A stretch of DNA of 64,000 nucleotides from Pseudomonas sp. GD03919 (GTDB lineage: Bacteria; Pseudomonadota; Gammaproteobacteria; Pseudomonadales; Pseudomonadaceae). A program made the translations under genes and the position numbers. Below the pieces are notes generated by a model that saw only the letters and a program-made list of their open reading frames with translations, did no database searches and was not told the origin of the DNA. Positions 27,688 to 39,442 of this stretch are shown here, one piece after another; the first letter of the stretch is position 1; every line of letters starts with the position of its first letter. Location: positions 2,418,001-2,482,000 of the forward strand of contig NZ_CP104582.1 of the NCBI RefSeq assembly GCF_029814935.1, read 5' to 3'.

Positions 27688-27710
27688 CGGACGAGACGTC
27701 CGAAGTTTTT
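27688..27710 (+). terminator. Intrinsic terminator
   Basis: CGGACG-AGA-CGTCCG followed by AAGTTTTT, directly after the truncated catalase-like frame. Confidence 0.75.
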
Positions 27711-27848
27711 ATTGAGGCACGGCACAGCCTAATAAAAGTTTTTTCAGCGGTGTGTGACTTATGGGGTCGCTGCGTTCATCAACAGCATTGTAAGGCCAAC
27801 ATACTGGCCGCACTTAATTGCTGGGATCAACTCGGAGAGATCGAACCC

Positions 27849-28115
27849 ATGAACACACCGCTGCGTTTCAACGAAGCCCTGCTGATTGCCGATCGCGCCT
27901 TCCGCCCGTTCCAGTGCGTAGCCTGGGCTCCGCAGGACGGCACCGGCGTCGTTAGCATCAGCGTCATCGACCGTACCAACACCCGTTTGCTCGGTCGCCA
28001 ACTGTCCAGCGCTACCTACAGTGATCCGCAACAGCTTGAAGACGCACTGCAGCGCTCGCGTGACGAACTGCGCAGCCAGGGTTTTGATCTGGCTCCGTGG
28101 AGCATGCCGGCGTAA
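27849..28115 (+). CDS. Small conserved hypothetical protein
   Basis: The 88-residue product begins MNTPLRFNEALLIADRAFRP and has no signal peptide or membrane helix. Balanced composition, a GGAGAG ribosome site and strong third-position GC support a real gene. The opening block FNEALLIADRAFRPFQCVAW suggests a small alpha/beta cytosolic protein seen in pseudomonads; I do not know a function. A GC-rich hairpin at 28121-28144 follows the stop. Confidence 0.65.
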   Translation: MNTPLRFNEALLIADRAFRPFQCVAWAPQDGTGVVSISVIDRTNTRLLGRQLSSATYSDPQQLEDALQRSRDELRSQGFDLAPWSMPA

Positions 28116-28120
28116 TGCTT

Positions 28121-28144
28121 TCGGGGGCGCGCGGCGCGCCCCGA
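28121..28144 (+). terminator. GC-rich hairpin after the small protein
   Basis: TCGGGG(G)CGCGC and GCGCGCCCCGA pair closely, just after the stop at 28115. Only a short T stretch follows, so termination may be partial. Confidence 0.45.
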
Positions 28145-28220
28145 GGTTTGAAGCCTGATTGGCCACATTGCGCCTGCCAGTGAAGTGACTGCTGCCTCAT
28201 CCTGAGCCGAGTCCAGCGCC

Positions 28221-28448
28221 ATGCTCGAACTGCGCCCCAATTGCGAGAACTGCAACTGCGACCTACCTGCAGCCAGCGCCGATGCGTTGATCTGCTCCTT
28301 CGAATGCACCTTCTGCCGCGCCTGCGCCGAGTCTGAGCTGGCGCTGCGCTGCCCCAACTGCGGCGGCGAACTGGTGAGGCGTCCGATCCGTCCGGCAGAA
28401 AAGCTCGAACGCTTTCCCGCTTCCGGCAAACGTGTGCACAGGGCCTGA
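28221..28448 (+). CDS. DUF1272 zinc-ribbon-like protein
   Basis: The 75-residue protein has Cys pairs CENCNC, CSFECTFCRAC and CPNCGG in the order typical of DUF1272, which probably binds one or two zinc ions. No function is known. It begins with MLELRPNCENCNCDLP, the family's characteristic opening. A perfect 14-bp terminator starts four bases after the stop. Confidence 0.88.
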   Translation: MLELRPNCENCNCDLPAASADALICSFECTFCRACAESELALRCPNCGGELVRRPIRPAEKLERFPASGKRVHRA

Positions 28449-28451
28449 AAT

Positions 28452-28483
28452 GAAAAGGGGCGACCTTTCGGTCGCCCCTTTTC
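28452..28483. terminator. Bidirectional intrinsic terminator
   Basis: GAAAAGGGGCGACC (28452-28465), loop tttc, then its complement (28470-28483): 14 perfect pairs with A/T tracts on both sides. It serves the DUF1272 gene on the plus strand and nfuA on the minus strand. Confidence 0.92.
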
Positions 28484-28499
28484 ATATGCGCAGCATTGA

Positions 28500-29084
28500 T
28501 CAGTAGTAAGCGTTTTCGCGATTGCTGTGATCGGTCACGTCGCGCACGCCCTTGAGCTCGGGAATACGCTCGAGCAGGGTTTTCTCGATGCCTTCCTTGA
28601 GCGTGTAGTCAGCCTGGCCGCAGCCCTGGCAACCGCCACCGAACTGCAGCACGGCAATGCCCTCATCGACGACATCCACCAGCGTCACCTGGCCGCCATG
28701 GCTGGCCAGGCCGGGGTTGATCTCGGTCTGCAGGTAGTAGTTGATACGCTCGTTCAGCGGGCTGTCCTCGTTGACCATCGGCACCTTGGCGTTCGGCGCC
28801 TTGATGGTCAGCTGGCCACCCATACGGTCAGTGGCGTAATCAACGACAGCGTCTTCCAGGAAAGGCTCGCTCACGCCATCGATCCAGGCGGTAAAACTGG
28901 CCAGGCCAACGGCGGTGTCTTCTGGCTTCTGCTCACCCGGCTTGCAGTAGGCAATGCAGGTTTCCGCGTAAGGCGTACCTGGCTGGGTGATGAAGACGCG
29001 GATGCCGATACCCGGGGTGTCCTGCTTGCTCAGCAGCTCGGCCAGGTAGTCTTCGGCAGCTTGGGTAATGGTGATGGCACTCAT
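28500..29084 (-). CDS. nfuA: Fe-S biogenesis protein NfuA
   Basis: The 194-residue protein has a degenerate A-type (IscA-like) N-terminal domain (about 1-95) and a C-terminal Nfu domain with the cluster-binding CxxC in [17 protein letters not shown] (about 150-160). It carries [4Fe-4S] clusters to apoproteins, especially under oxidative stress or iron limitation. The length equals that of E. coli NfuA (191). It stands alone; an ATG with weak GAGTAGC precedes the frame. Confidence 0.95.
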   Translation of the reverse strand: MSAITITQAAEDYLAELLSKQDTPGIGIRVFITQPGTPYAETCIAYCKPGEQKPEDTAVGLASFTAWIDGVSEPFLEDAVVDYATDRMGGQLTIKAPNAKVPMVNEDSPLNERINYYLQTEINPGLASHGGQVTLVDVVDEGIAVLQFGGGCQGCGQADYTLKEGIEKTLLERIPELKGVRDVTDHSNRENAYY

Positions 29085-29228
29085 GGCTACTCCTCACGGT
29101 CATGCGGCGATTGTACGCCAAGTGATGACCCGAACCTAGTCCTACTAATTTACTCAGGATAAGGGCTGCTACCCTTCTCACCGCTGCGACGCCCTGTCCA
29201 GGAGCTGATCCACGCGCCCCGGCGAGCC

Positions 29229-29270
29229 CGGCAGGCGGTGATGACCGGCAATGCTAGCCACCGCCTGCCG
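29229..29270. terminator. 12-bp hairpin downstream of cti
   Basis: CGGCAGGCGGTG and CACCGCCTGCCG pair across an 18-nt loop, 20 bp past the cti stop and upstream of nfuA. No T-run follows. Confidence 0.4.
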
Positions 29271-29290
29271 CCTGGCGTTTCAGGGCATCC

Positions 29291-31567
29291 CTAGAAATTC
29301 TGGTAGCGGTTCATGTCCAGCACCCCCGCCTCCAGCGGCTGGGCTTCACGGATATGCTCGGCCAGATCGTGGAAATATCGCCAGAACTCGGGGTGGCTGC
29401 GGCGTATGCCCCAGCGCTCGACGATAGGCTCGAAGGATTTTGCGTCGCGCACGCCTTCCATCTGCTTGACGAAGGCGCCCACCTCCCCGGCTTTGACGTT
29501 GAAGAGAAAGTTCGGATAGCTGCTCAGCACCTCGGGGTAGATGGTCAGGGTGTCCAGGCGTGGCTGGTAGCGCAGCTCCTCGCCCAGCATGAACGCCACG
29601 TTGCTGTGCGCGCGGTTGCGCAGCAGGCTGTAGACCTCGCGCGAACCATCGCTCAGTTCGACCCGCAACATCGTCGCTTCCGGCAATTGATCGATCACCC
29701 GCAAACCACCGGCCGGCCGACTGGCCAGACGCGACAGTGCCTGTTCGGCATGTTGCAGCTCCTTGGGCAGACCGTCGCGGTAACAGTGCGCACCCGCACA
29801 GCGGTTGATCGGGTCCGGGCGCGCATTGAGCGTGGCATGGCGCTGCAGCAACTGCTCGGCGAACTGCTTCTTGGGATCCTTGCCCGTCAGGCCAAGGGCG
29901 CTGGGTGAGTGATGATCGACCGAGGTGTAATCCAGCCACATCTTCAGTTTGCCGCTGTTCTGGTACCAATCGCCCAGGTAGGCCTCACGCGAGCGAGCCG
30001 GCAGCAGGCGCAGAAAGTTCACCTCGGCGCCGTTGCGGATCAGGTCAAAGTACAGCCGCGTCTGCGCCTGGTGCGAGACATTGCCGAATACATCGAAGTT
30101 GACCACCAGTTGATAGTAGGTGCGCTCCAGCAGCGGATAGTCCATCCACCAGAGGGTTTGCGGGATCTCACCCAGCAATCCTTTGCGCACCGAGGCACTG
30201 TCGTGGTGACGGAAGATCGACAGCAACGCGTTGTCATTGCCACTCCAGATATGCGTCCAGTCAGCTGGCGGCGCATCGGCATAGGCGTCCTTGCGCAGGT
30301 TCTCGTAGTCGTTGCGCTTGTTGCGGTAGTTGCGCCACAGGCCCAGCAGATCGCCAATGTCGTCGAACTGCCCGGGCATCGCCAGCAGTGGCGTGGCCTC
30401 GCGTTGATACTCGGTATTGGTGATGTAGAGGTCGTGTTCCGGGGCCTGGAACAACGCCCAGAAGTTATCGCGAATCACATCAGTGGCGATCTGCCCGCGG
30501 CACACCGGGCCACGGATAAAGGTGCGCACGAAGTATTCGGCGTTATCCAGCATGAATTGATAACGAGCCTGCGCCGGAATCGCGGCGAAGGTCTCGAAGG
30601 GATTGGCGCGGCGGTGTGCGCCATAGCCGGGTACGGCATCCAGCGTCCAGTCTTCAGCGAAGAACAGCGCCTTGACCCGCGCCAGCTTGGCGTCGCTCAG
30701 CGGATAGGTGATGTGCGTCTTGTGCACGATCACGCCCTGGATCGGCCACAGGCGGTAATAGAACTCGGTACCCGGATCGTCGTTGGGGCGACGCGTGGCG
30801 ATCGGATCGATGGGTTTGCCGCTGGGTGTACGCGAACGCACGATCTGGAAGAAGTGCCCAGGCTCGCCGCCCTCGACGTGCAGATGCGCCAGGAACAGGT
30901 GCTCGTACAGCCAGCGCGACACCAGATCCTGACGCGCGCCCGGTGCATTGAGGAAGGTTTCCCACTGTTCAATCTGGCGCAACTCGGCCGCGCTGGGTGT
31001 GAGCGTCTGCTCAGACACCGGTGCGCCCTGCCCCAGCCATTGCTCCAGGGTGGCGTACTCGTCATCGCTCAACCCGGTCACCGCGAACGGCATGCCGCCG
31101 TGGGGGTTCTTCTGCGCGTAGGCAGCGAACTCACCCGGCAACGGACAACTATTACTGCGGGTGATGGCGATATCGAGGTTGTCGGGCAGTTTGGCGTTGG
31201 GTTCGAGCGGCTGGCTGCGGCCCAGCTCCAGCATGCGTTTGATCAGCGCCGCCTGGCCATTCTCGCCAGCGAGCACCGAATGAAAGCCGCGCTGGCGCCA
31301 GGCCGCCTCTCCCTGTGCATCCAGATACAGCCGTGTGGTCGCCTGCGCCTTGCTGCGCGTGCCGTCGTACACCGGCTGCTTGCTGGCGCCGCGCAACATG
31401 CCCTCGCCGCTGCCCAGGTTGAGCTGGCAAGGTGCGTCATAGCACGCATGGCACGCTATGCACTTGTGGGTGAGGATGGGCTGGACGTCGTCGTTGTAGG
31501 AGATCGCTTCGGCACGGGCCAGGCCTGCTGCGATGGAAAGAAAAAACAGGGCAGCAGGCTTGAGCAT
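29291..31567 (-). CDS. cti: Fatty acid cis/trans isomerase
   Basis: The 758-residue periplasmic haem protein converts cis to trans unsaturated fatty acids in membrane phospholipids, a rapid response of Pseudomonas to solvents and heat. A signal peptide (residues 1-20, ending ARAEA) precedes the cytochrome-c-type haem site CIACH near residue 36. The ATG at 31565-31567 gives the signal peptide; an in-frame extension to 31759 would overlap metH upstream DNA. Length matches known Cti proteins (about 766). It diverges from metH across 153 bp. The family is constitutively expressed. Confidence 0.93.
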   Translation of the reverse strand: MLKPAALFFLSIAAGLARAEAISYNDDVQPILTHKCIACHACYDAPCQLNLGSGEGMLRGASKQPVYDGTRSKAQATTRLYLDAQGEAAWRQRGFHSVLAGENGQAALIKRMLELGRSQPLEPNAKLPDNLDIAITRSNSCPLPGEFAAYAQKNPHGGMPFAVTGLSDDEYATLEQWLGQGAPVSEQTLTPSAAELRQIEQWETFLNAPGARQDLVSRWLYEHLFLAHLHVEGGEPGHFFQIVRSRTPSGKPIDPIATRRPNDDPGTEFYYRLWPIQGVIVHKTHITYPLSDAKLARVKALFFAEDWTLDAVPGYGAHRRANPFETFAAIPAQARYQFMLDNAEYFVRTFIRGPVCRGQIATDVIRDNFWALFQAPEHDLYITNTEYQREATPLLAMPGQFDDIGDLLGLWRNYRNKRNDYENLRKDAYADAPPADWTHIWSGNDNALLSIFRHHDSASVRKGLLGEIPQTLWWMDYPLLERTYYQLVVNFDVFGNVSHQAQTRLYFDLIRNGAEVNFLRLLPARSREAYLGDWYQNSGKLKMWLDYTSVDHHSPSALGLTGKDPKKQFAEQLLQRHATLNARPDPINRCAGAHCYRDGLPKELQHAEQALSRLASRPAGGLRVIDQLPEATMLRVELSDGSREVYSLLRNRAHSNVAFMLGEELRYQPRLDTLTIYPEVLSSYPNFLFNVKAGEVGAFVKQMEGVRDAKSFEPIVERWGIRRSHPEFWRYFHDLAEHIREAQPLEAGVLDMNRYQNF

Positions 31568-31720
31568 GGCCACATTCCTTGATTGCGATGCTGGCAATTC
31601 TAACGAGACGGCGCGCCCAGCAACATGAATGAAATTCATGGAAACTGCCCAGGCGCTCCAGAACCCTGCAGCTTTGCTATCATCGCGCACCTTTGTTTCC
31701 GCTTTGCTCAGGTAGTCCCC

Positions 31721-35431
<3,711 letters not shown>

Positions 35432-35496
35432 TCAGGTGCGTTCAGGCTGTTTCCCGATCCCGATAGTGCTGCCTGCCACGTAAACACCCATCGAGA

Positions 35497-35518
35497 CGCA
35501 CACGCCCTGGCGTGTGCG
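35497..35518. terminator. Hairpin between convergent metH and DUF1883 gene
   Basis: CGCACACGCC and GGCGTGTGCG form a 10-bp stem with a minimal loop in the 93-bp convergent gap. No strong T-run follows on either strand. Confidence 0.5.
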
Positions 35519-35524
35519 CCTGAT

Positions 35525-35824
35525 TCAGATACCTTCGCGCCGCTGACGCTTGAAAGTGATGCTGTATTCGAGCTGCGGCTTGCGCGTCACACTCACGGCC
35601 TTGCGGCTCACGGTATCCAGGGTGATGTTCCAGAAACCGCTGGAGGGCACGCGGATTTTCGCTGGGAACTTGATGAAGGCGCCGCCGTGGTAGGTATGCC
35701 GGCCACGATTCCTGAAAGCACGGAAGTTGGCATCGTTCATCAGTCGGATATTGCAGGGCTGTGAACACTGGATGACCACCAGATCGCCCTCTTCCAGTTG
35801 CTCGCGTTGGTGGATGAATTTCAT
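35525..35824 (-). CDS. DUF1883 protein
   Basis: The 99-residue protein opens MKFIHQREQLEEGDLVVIQC and continues with LMNDANFRAFRNRGRHTYHGGAF and SSGFWNITLD, the pattern of the DUF1883 beta-sandwich family. The family is often found with or fused to TIR-type domains and its role is unknown. The start is set at 35824 to match family length, though the frame is open to 35932 (adding MLGSTMSMCKRVFSCAGG) and neither start has a strong ribosome site. It is convergent with metH. Confidence 0.75.
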   Translation of the reverse strand: MKFIHQREQLEEGDLVVIQCSQPCNIRLMNDANFRAFRNRGRHTYHGGAFIKFPAKIRVPSSGFWNITLDTVSRKAVSVTRKPQLEYSITFKRQRREGI

Positions 35825-35962
35825 CGATTCGGACTCGGTGGTGAAACAGGGGCGCAATAGTGCCGCAAGCGACGCGACACCGCCAGCGCAGCTGAAGACC
35901 CGCTTGCACATGCTCATCGTGCTGCCTAGCATGCGCGCCCGACACCACCCTGCACAGCCCTT

Positions 35963-36988
35963 ATGAAACGCCTGCTCGACCGCATTCCCCTGCTTATCGC
36001 CCTGCTCAAGCGCTATCCCGGTCTGGTTGCGCTATTCGGCTTCTGCTCGGGGGTCGCCAGTTTCCTGCTGGTCGATCGTCAGGCGCACCTGGCCAAGGTG
36101 CTGGGCGTGGTGCTGTTGATCAGTTGGCTGTGGCTGATTCTGGAAAATCTGCTGCGTGAACGCATCGCCCAGCGCTTCGGTTTCGAACTGCCGCTGCTGC
36201 GCTATGCCACGCAGATGATTCATCAGGAGAGCCTGTTCTTCGTTCTGCCGTTCTTCTTCATCACCACCACCTGGAACAGCGGCCAGGTGCTGTTCAGCGG
36301 CCTGCTGGCAGCCGCAGCGCTGGCCTCGATTACCGACCCGATCTACTACCGCTGGCTGGCCCCCCGGCGCTGGCTGTTGCTGATCCTGCATAGCCTGGCG
36401 CTGTTCGCGGTGATGCTCACTGCACTGCCGATCATCTTTCACCTCACGACACCGCAGAGCTACCGCATCGCTCTGGTGGTCGCCACGCTGCTGGCCCTGC
36501 CCAGTCTGCCGGGGTTGATCGGCGGCGCCGGTTGGCGGCGCATCCTGCTGTTGGCCACGCTGCCCATCGTCATGGCCGGTGCCGGCTGGCTGGCCAGGGT
36601 CTGGGTGCCACCGGCAACCCTGTGGCTGACCGAGGTGGCGATCAGTGACCGCTTCGATGGTAGGCAGCGCACACCGGGCGACAGCCTGCAGCAGCTCACC
36701 CCGGATCAGCTACGCGACGATGGCCTCTACGCTTATACCGCGATCAATGCCCCGCGCGGTCTCGACGAGCGCATCTATCACGTCTGGCAGCACAATGGCC
36801 ACGAGGTCGATCGCATCGCCCTGAACATCAGTGGCGGTCGCAAGGAGGGCTACCGGGCCTGGACGCATAAGCTCAACTTCCCCACGGCCCCCGAAGGCCG
36901 CTGGCAGGTGCGCGTGGTCACCGAAGCCGGGCAGATGATCGGTGTGCTGCGCTTCGAGGTTTTGCCGGCAGACTCGCTCACTCGTTAG
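35963..36988 (+). CDS. DUF5924/DUF2914 membrane protein
   Basis: The 341-residue protein has about seven membrane helices in residues 10-220 (FLLVDRQAHLAKVLGVVLLI and LFFVLPFFFITTTWNS among them). A soluble C-terminal domain of about 110 residues follows (LYAYTAINAPRGLDERIYHV, VWQHNGHEVDRIALNISGGR, GRWQVRVVTEAGQMIGVLRF), the DUF2914 beta fold. Function unknown; the periplasmic domain may bind carbohydrate or polymer. Its TAG stop lies inside an 11-bp inverted repeat. Confidence 0.8.
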   Translation: MKRLLDRIPLLIALLKRYPGLVALFGFCSGVASFLLVDRQAHLAKVLGVVLLISWLWLILENLLRERIAQRFGFELPLLRYATQMIHQESLFFVLPFFFITTTWNSGQVLFSGLLAAAALASITDPIYYRWLAPRRWLLLILHSLALFAVMLTALPIIFHLTTPQSYRIALVVATLLALPSLPGLIGGAGWRRILLLATLPIVMAGAGWLARVWVPPATLWLTEVAISDRFDGRQRTPGDSLQQLTPDQLRDDGLYAYTAINAPRGLDERIYHVWQHNGHEVDRIALNISGGRKEGYRAWTHKLNFPTAPEGRWQVRVVTEAGQMIGVLRFEVLPADSLTR

Positions 36989-37032
36989 CAGGCCGGCGCC
37001 TACCAGGGCACGCATTGCTGACGGCCTGCTAA
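36985..37032. repeat. 11-bp inverted repeat sharing the MITE end core
   Basis: TTAGCAGGCCG (36985-36995) and CGGCCTGCTAA (37022-37032) are exact complements around a 26-nt loop. The outer part equals TTAG plus the first 7 bases of the IS5/MITE ends, but the GTTGAAAAA part is missing, so it may be a transcription terminator or an eroded element end. It supplies the stop codon of the DUF5924 gene. Confidence 0.5.
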
Positions 37033-37068
37033 TCTGTCACGACAACAAAAATAACCGAGTCCGACACC

Positions 37069-37693
37069 ATGGCCCATTACGACCTGATTATCCAGGCGGT
37101 CGCTATTTCGACGGCAGCACGGCCCCCTCAGCCATTCGCAGCCTGGTAATCAACGACGGGCGCATCGTCCTGATCAGCGTCGAGCCACTCGACACGGCAC
37201 TGGCCGAGCGGATCATAGATGCCCGTGGCAAGTGGATCACCCCCGGCTTTCTCGATACCCATACCCATTACGATGCCGAGCTGATGGTTGCCCCCAGCCT
37301 GTCGGAGTCGGCTATATCCGCCTGGGCGATCGCGCCGACCTAGCAGGCCGTTGAAAAACTACCTGCGTTGGCAATGCTGCGTTAAAAACGGCCTCAAAAT
37401 GCTCATTTACAACGCGTAAACTGCGCTTTTTCGGCCGTTTTTGCCTTGCCTTGCCTGCCTCGCCTACGTTTTTCAACGGCCTGCTGCTGCTCGCCCCTGA
37501 AGGCCTGAAACAGAATCTGCAGCAGGAGAACTGGGACGACATGCAGGGCTTCGGCATCCAGCGTATGCTCTGCCGCAACCCGGGCTGCGTCAGCCACGTG
37601 CTGATCAATGGCCGACTGGCCGTGGACGAAGAGCGAATACTCCCCGAACTGGGCCAGGTACGTGGTTTCGGCCAGTTCCTCGCCGCCCGCTGA
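37069..37693 (+). pseudogene. N-acyl-D-amino-acid deacylase (D-aminoacylase) remnant
   Basis: The N-terminus reads MAHYDLIIQ, then a one-base deletion (CAGGCGG for CAGGGCGG) shifts into GGRYFDGSTAPS and the metal site GFLDTHTHYDAELMVAPSL. Near 37302-37306 most of the TIM barrel is deleted and the sequence jumps to GVGYIRLGDRADL of the C-terminal domain. A MITE (37344-37483) interrupts it, and the tail resumes LLLAPEGLKQN ... CRNPGCVSHVLINGRL to the stop at 37693. About 400 of some 480-560 codons are missing. Three independent lesions mark it as dead. Confidence 0.82.
37344..37483. mobile_element. 140-bp MITE inside the deacylase remnant
   Basis: Ends CAGGCCGTTGAAAAA (37344-37358) and TTTTTCAACGGCCTG (37469-37483) are perfect complements and identical to those of the IS at 6585. 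The left flank is CTAG but the right is CTGC, so the duplication has decayed or never formed. Inside, CTGCGTTAAAAAC matches the reverse of the MITE at 22913, so the two are family members in opposite orientation. Confidence 0.85.
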
Positions 37694-37738
37694 AACGCCC
37701 TACGCAGGGGCGCGCGGCAGTGGTAGCATGCGCGCCCC

Positions 37739-38779
37739 ATGCAGCTCACCGAACTCACCCAGCGTCTTGCCGACCTCGGCGCCAAACCCCAGCACATCGG
37801 GCGCATTACCCGTGCCTGGCTGCAGGGCAAGCCACTGGACAGCGGCACCAGGCACCAGAAAACCGAAAACTTCCTGCCACTGACCGTTCGGCAAGCGCTG
37901 CCTGCCATTGCCAATGAGCTGGATGGCCTGGCTCGGCTGCGCTCCGAACACCCTGGCGCCGACGGTTCAGCGCGCCTGCTGGTGGAGCTGGCCGACAAGC
38001 AGATGGTCGAGAGCGTGCTGTTGCCGCGCGATGGCCTGTGCATCTCCAGCCAGGTCGGTTGCGCCGTCGGTTGCGTGTTCTGCATGACCGGCAAGAGCGG
38101 CCTGCTGCGTCAGCTCACGAGCGCCGAAATGGTCGCCCAGGTCGCGCTGGGTCGGCGCTTTCGCCCGGTGAAGAAAGTGGTGTTCATGGGCATGGGCGAG
38201 CCGGCGCACAACCTCGACAACGTACTGGAGGCCATCGACTTGCTTGGCACCGAGGGCGGCATCGGTCAGCGCAACCTGGTGTTCTCAACAGTGGGCGACC
38301 CGCGCGTGTTCGAGCGCCTGCCCAGGCAGCGTGTGCGCCCTGCCCTGGCGCTGTCGCTGCATACCACCGACGCCGCACTGCGCCAACGCCTGCTGCCCAA
38401 GGCACCGCGGATCGACCCAGAAGAGCTGGTAGAACTGGGTGAAACCTACGCCCGCACCATCGACTACCCGATCCAGTACCAGTGGACGCTGCTCAAGGGC
38501 ATCAATGACAGCCAGGAGGAAATGGACAATATCCTGCGGCTGTTCAAAGGCAAGTTCGCCGTACTCAACCTGATCCCCTACAACAGCCTGGAAGCCGACG
38601 ACTACCAGCGCCCGGACGGTGAACGTATCGTCGAGATGGTGCGCTACCTGCACAGCCGTGGCGTGCTGACCAAAGTACGCAACTCGGCTGGCCAGGATGT
38701 CGACGGCGGTTGCGGTCAACTGCGCGCCCGCGCAGCGGATCTGGTGAATACCAGCAGGTTACGTCTTTCACGCCCCTGA
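37739..38779 (+). CDS. RlmN/Cfr-family radical-SAM RNA methyltransferase
   Basis: The 346-residue radical-SAM enzyme has the cluster motif CAVGCVFC (CxxxCxxC) at about residues 109-116, MGMGEPAHNLDNVLEA, STVGDPRVFERLP and the C-terminal catalytic Cys in DVDGGCGQLRARA. It is probably an RlmN-like methylase acting on A2503 of 23S rRNA or on tRNA. Pseudomonads often hold a second, shorter RlmN paralogue, and this may be that copy rather than housekeeping rlmN, which usually sits near ndk-pilF-hisS. The gene starts 46 bp after the deacylase remnant. Confidence 0.85.
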   Translation: MQLTELTQRLADLGAKPQHIGRITRAWLQGKPLDSGTRHQKTENFLPLTVRQALPAIANELDGLARLRSEHPGADGSARLLVELADKQMVESVLLPRDGLCISSQVGCAVGCVFCMTGKSGLLRQLTSAEMVAQVALGRRFRPVKKVVFMGMGEPAHNLDNVLEAIDLLGTEGGIGQRNLVFSTVGDPRVFERLPRQRVRPALALSLHTTDAALRQRLLPKAPRIDPEELVELGETYARTIDYPIQYQWTLLKGINDSQEEMDNILRLFKGKFAVLNLIPYNSLEADDYQRPDGERIVEMVRYLHSRGVLTKVRNSAGQDVDGGCGQLRARAADLVNTSRLRLSRP

Positions 38780-38865
38780 ACCCTCAAGAATGGCGCCTGT
38801 AAGCCGATGTATGGCAGCAATGGCCGCTGCAAAAGAGCAAAACGCCAGTACCGCCCCAAACTCGT

Positions 38866-39087
38866 CATGCTGAGGCGATCACCCGCATCAACGACATGAA
38901 CCTGCAGATCGCCACCGCAGCCGAAGAGCAGAGCGCGACCACCGAAGAAATCAACCGCAACACCACCAAGATCCGCGACATCAGCCACGAGCTGGCTGGC
39001 GGTGCCGAGCAACAGGTCCGGCAGTGCGCATCGATGGTGGAACAGGTCGGCCAGCAGGATCGTCTGCTGGGGCGCTTCAAGGTCTGA
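38866..39087 (+). pseudogene. C-terminal fragment of a methyl-accepting chemotaxis protein
   Basis: Only the last 73 or so codons of a receptor remain: HAEAITRINDMNLQIATAAE, EQSATTEEINRNTTKIRDIS and the closing QDRLLGRFKV. The sensor, membrane and most of the signalling region are absent. An internal ATG at 38896 is probably a relic. A good terminator follows at 39121. Confidence 0.8.
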
Positions 39088-39120
39088 GGCTCCAGCTGCA
39101 GAGCGATTCAGCACAATAGA

Positions 39121-39150
39121 AAACGCCGCAACCTGCAAAGGTCTGCGGCG
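39121..39150 (+). terminator. Intrinsic terminator after the receptor fragment
   Basis: ACGCCGCAACCT and AGGTCTGCGGCGCT pair (one bulged base) and are followed by TTGTTTTT. Confidence 0.8.
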
Positions 39151-39217
39151 CTTTGTTTTTCAGGATGGCGAATACACAACAAAGTCTATGCTTGCAGGAT
39201 CATAGGAGAGACCGACC

Positions 39218-39442
39218 ATGACCGATCAGGAAAAAGACCCCCAAGCGCCTCTGACCCTGCGCGAAATGCTGCAAAGCGTGCTGGCCGCCGCCCTTGGCGT
39301 ACAGAGCAGGAAAAATCGCAGCCGTGATTTCAGCCGCGGCAAGCCCAGCCATTTCATTCTGCTCGGCGTGCTGTTCACCACCTTGTTCGTGGTTGTATTG
39401 CTGGGCGTGGTGAAGCTGATCCTGCACCTGGCGACTGGCTGA
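39218..39442 (+). CDS. DUF2970 small membrane protein
   Basis: The 74-residue protein has the DUF2970 pattern: the conserved LTLREMLQSVLAAALGVQSR, a Phe/Ser/Lys/Pro-rich middle and one C-terminal hydrophobic helix (FILLGVLFTTLFVVVLLGVV). Function unknown; probably a single-pass inner-membrane protein. A GGAGAG site precedes the start. It is convergent with the binding-protein gene, ending one base before it. Confidence 0.85.
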   Translation: MTDQEKDPQAPLTLREMLQSVLAAALGVQSRKNRSRDFSRGKPSHFILLGVLFTTLFVVVLLGVVKLILHLATG

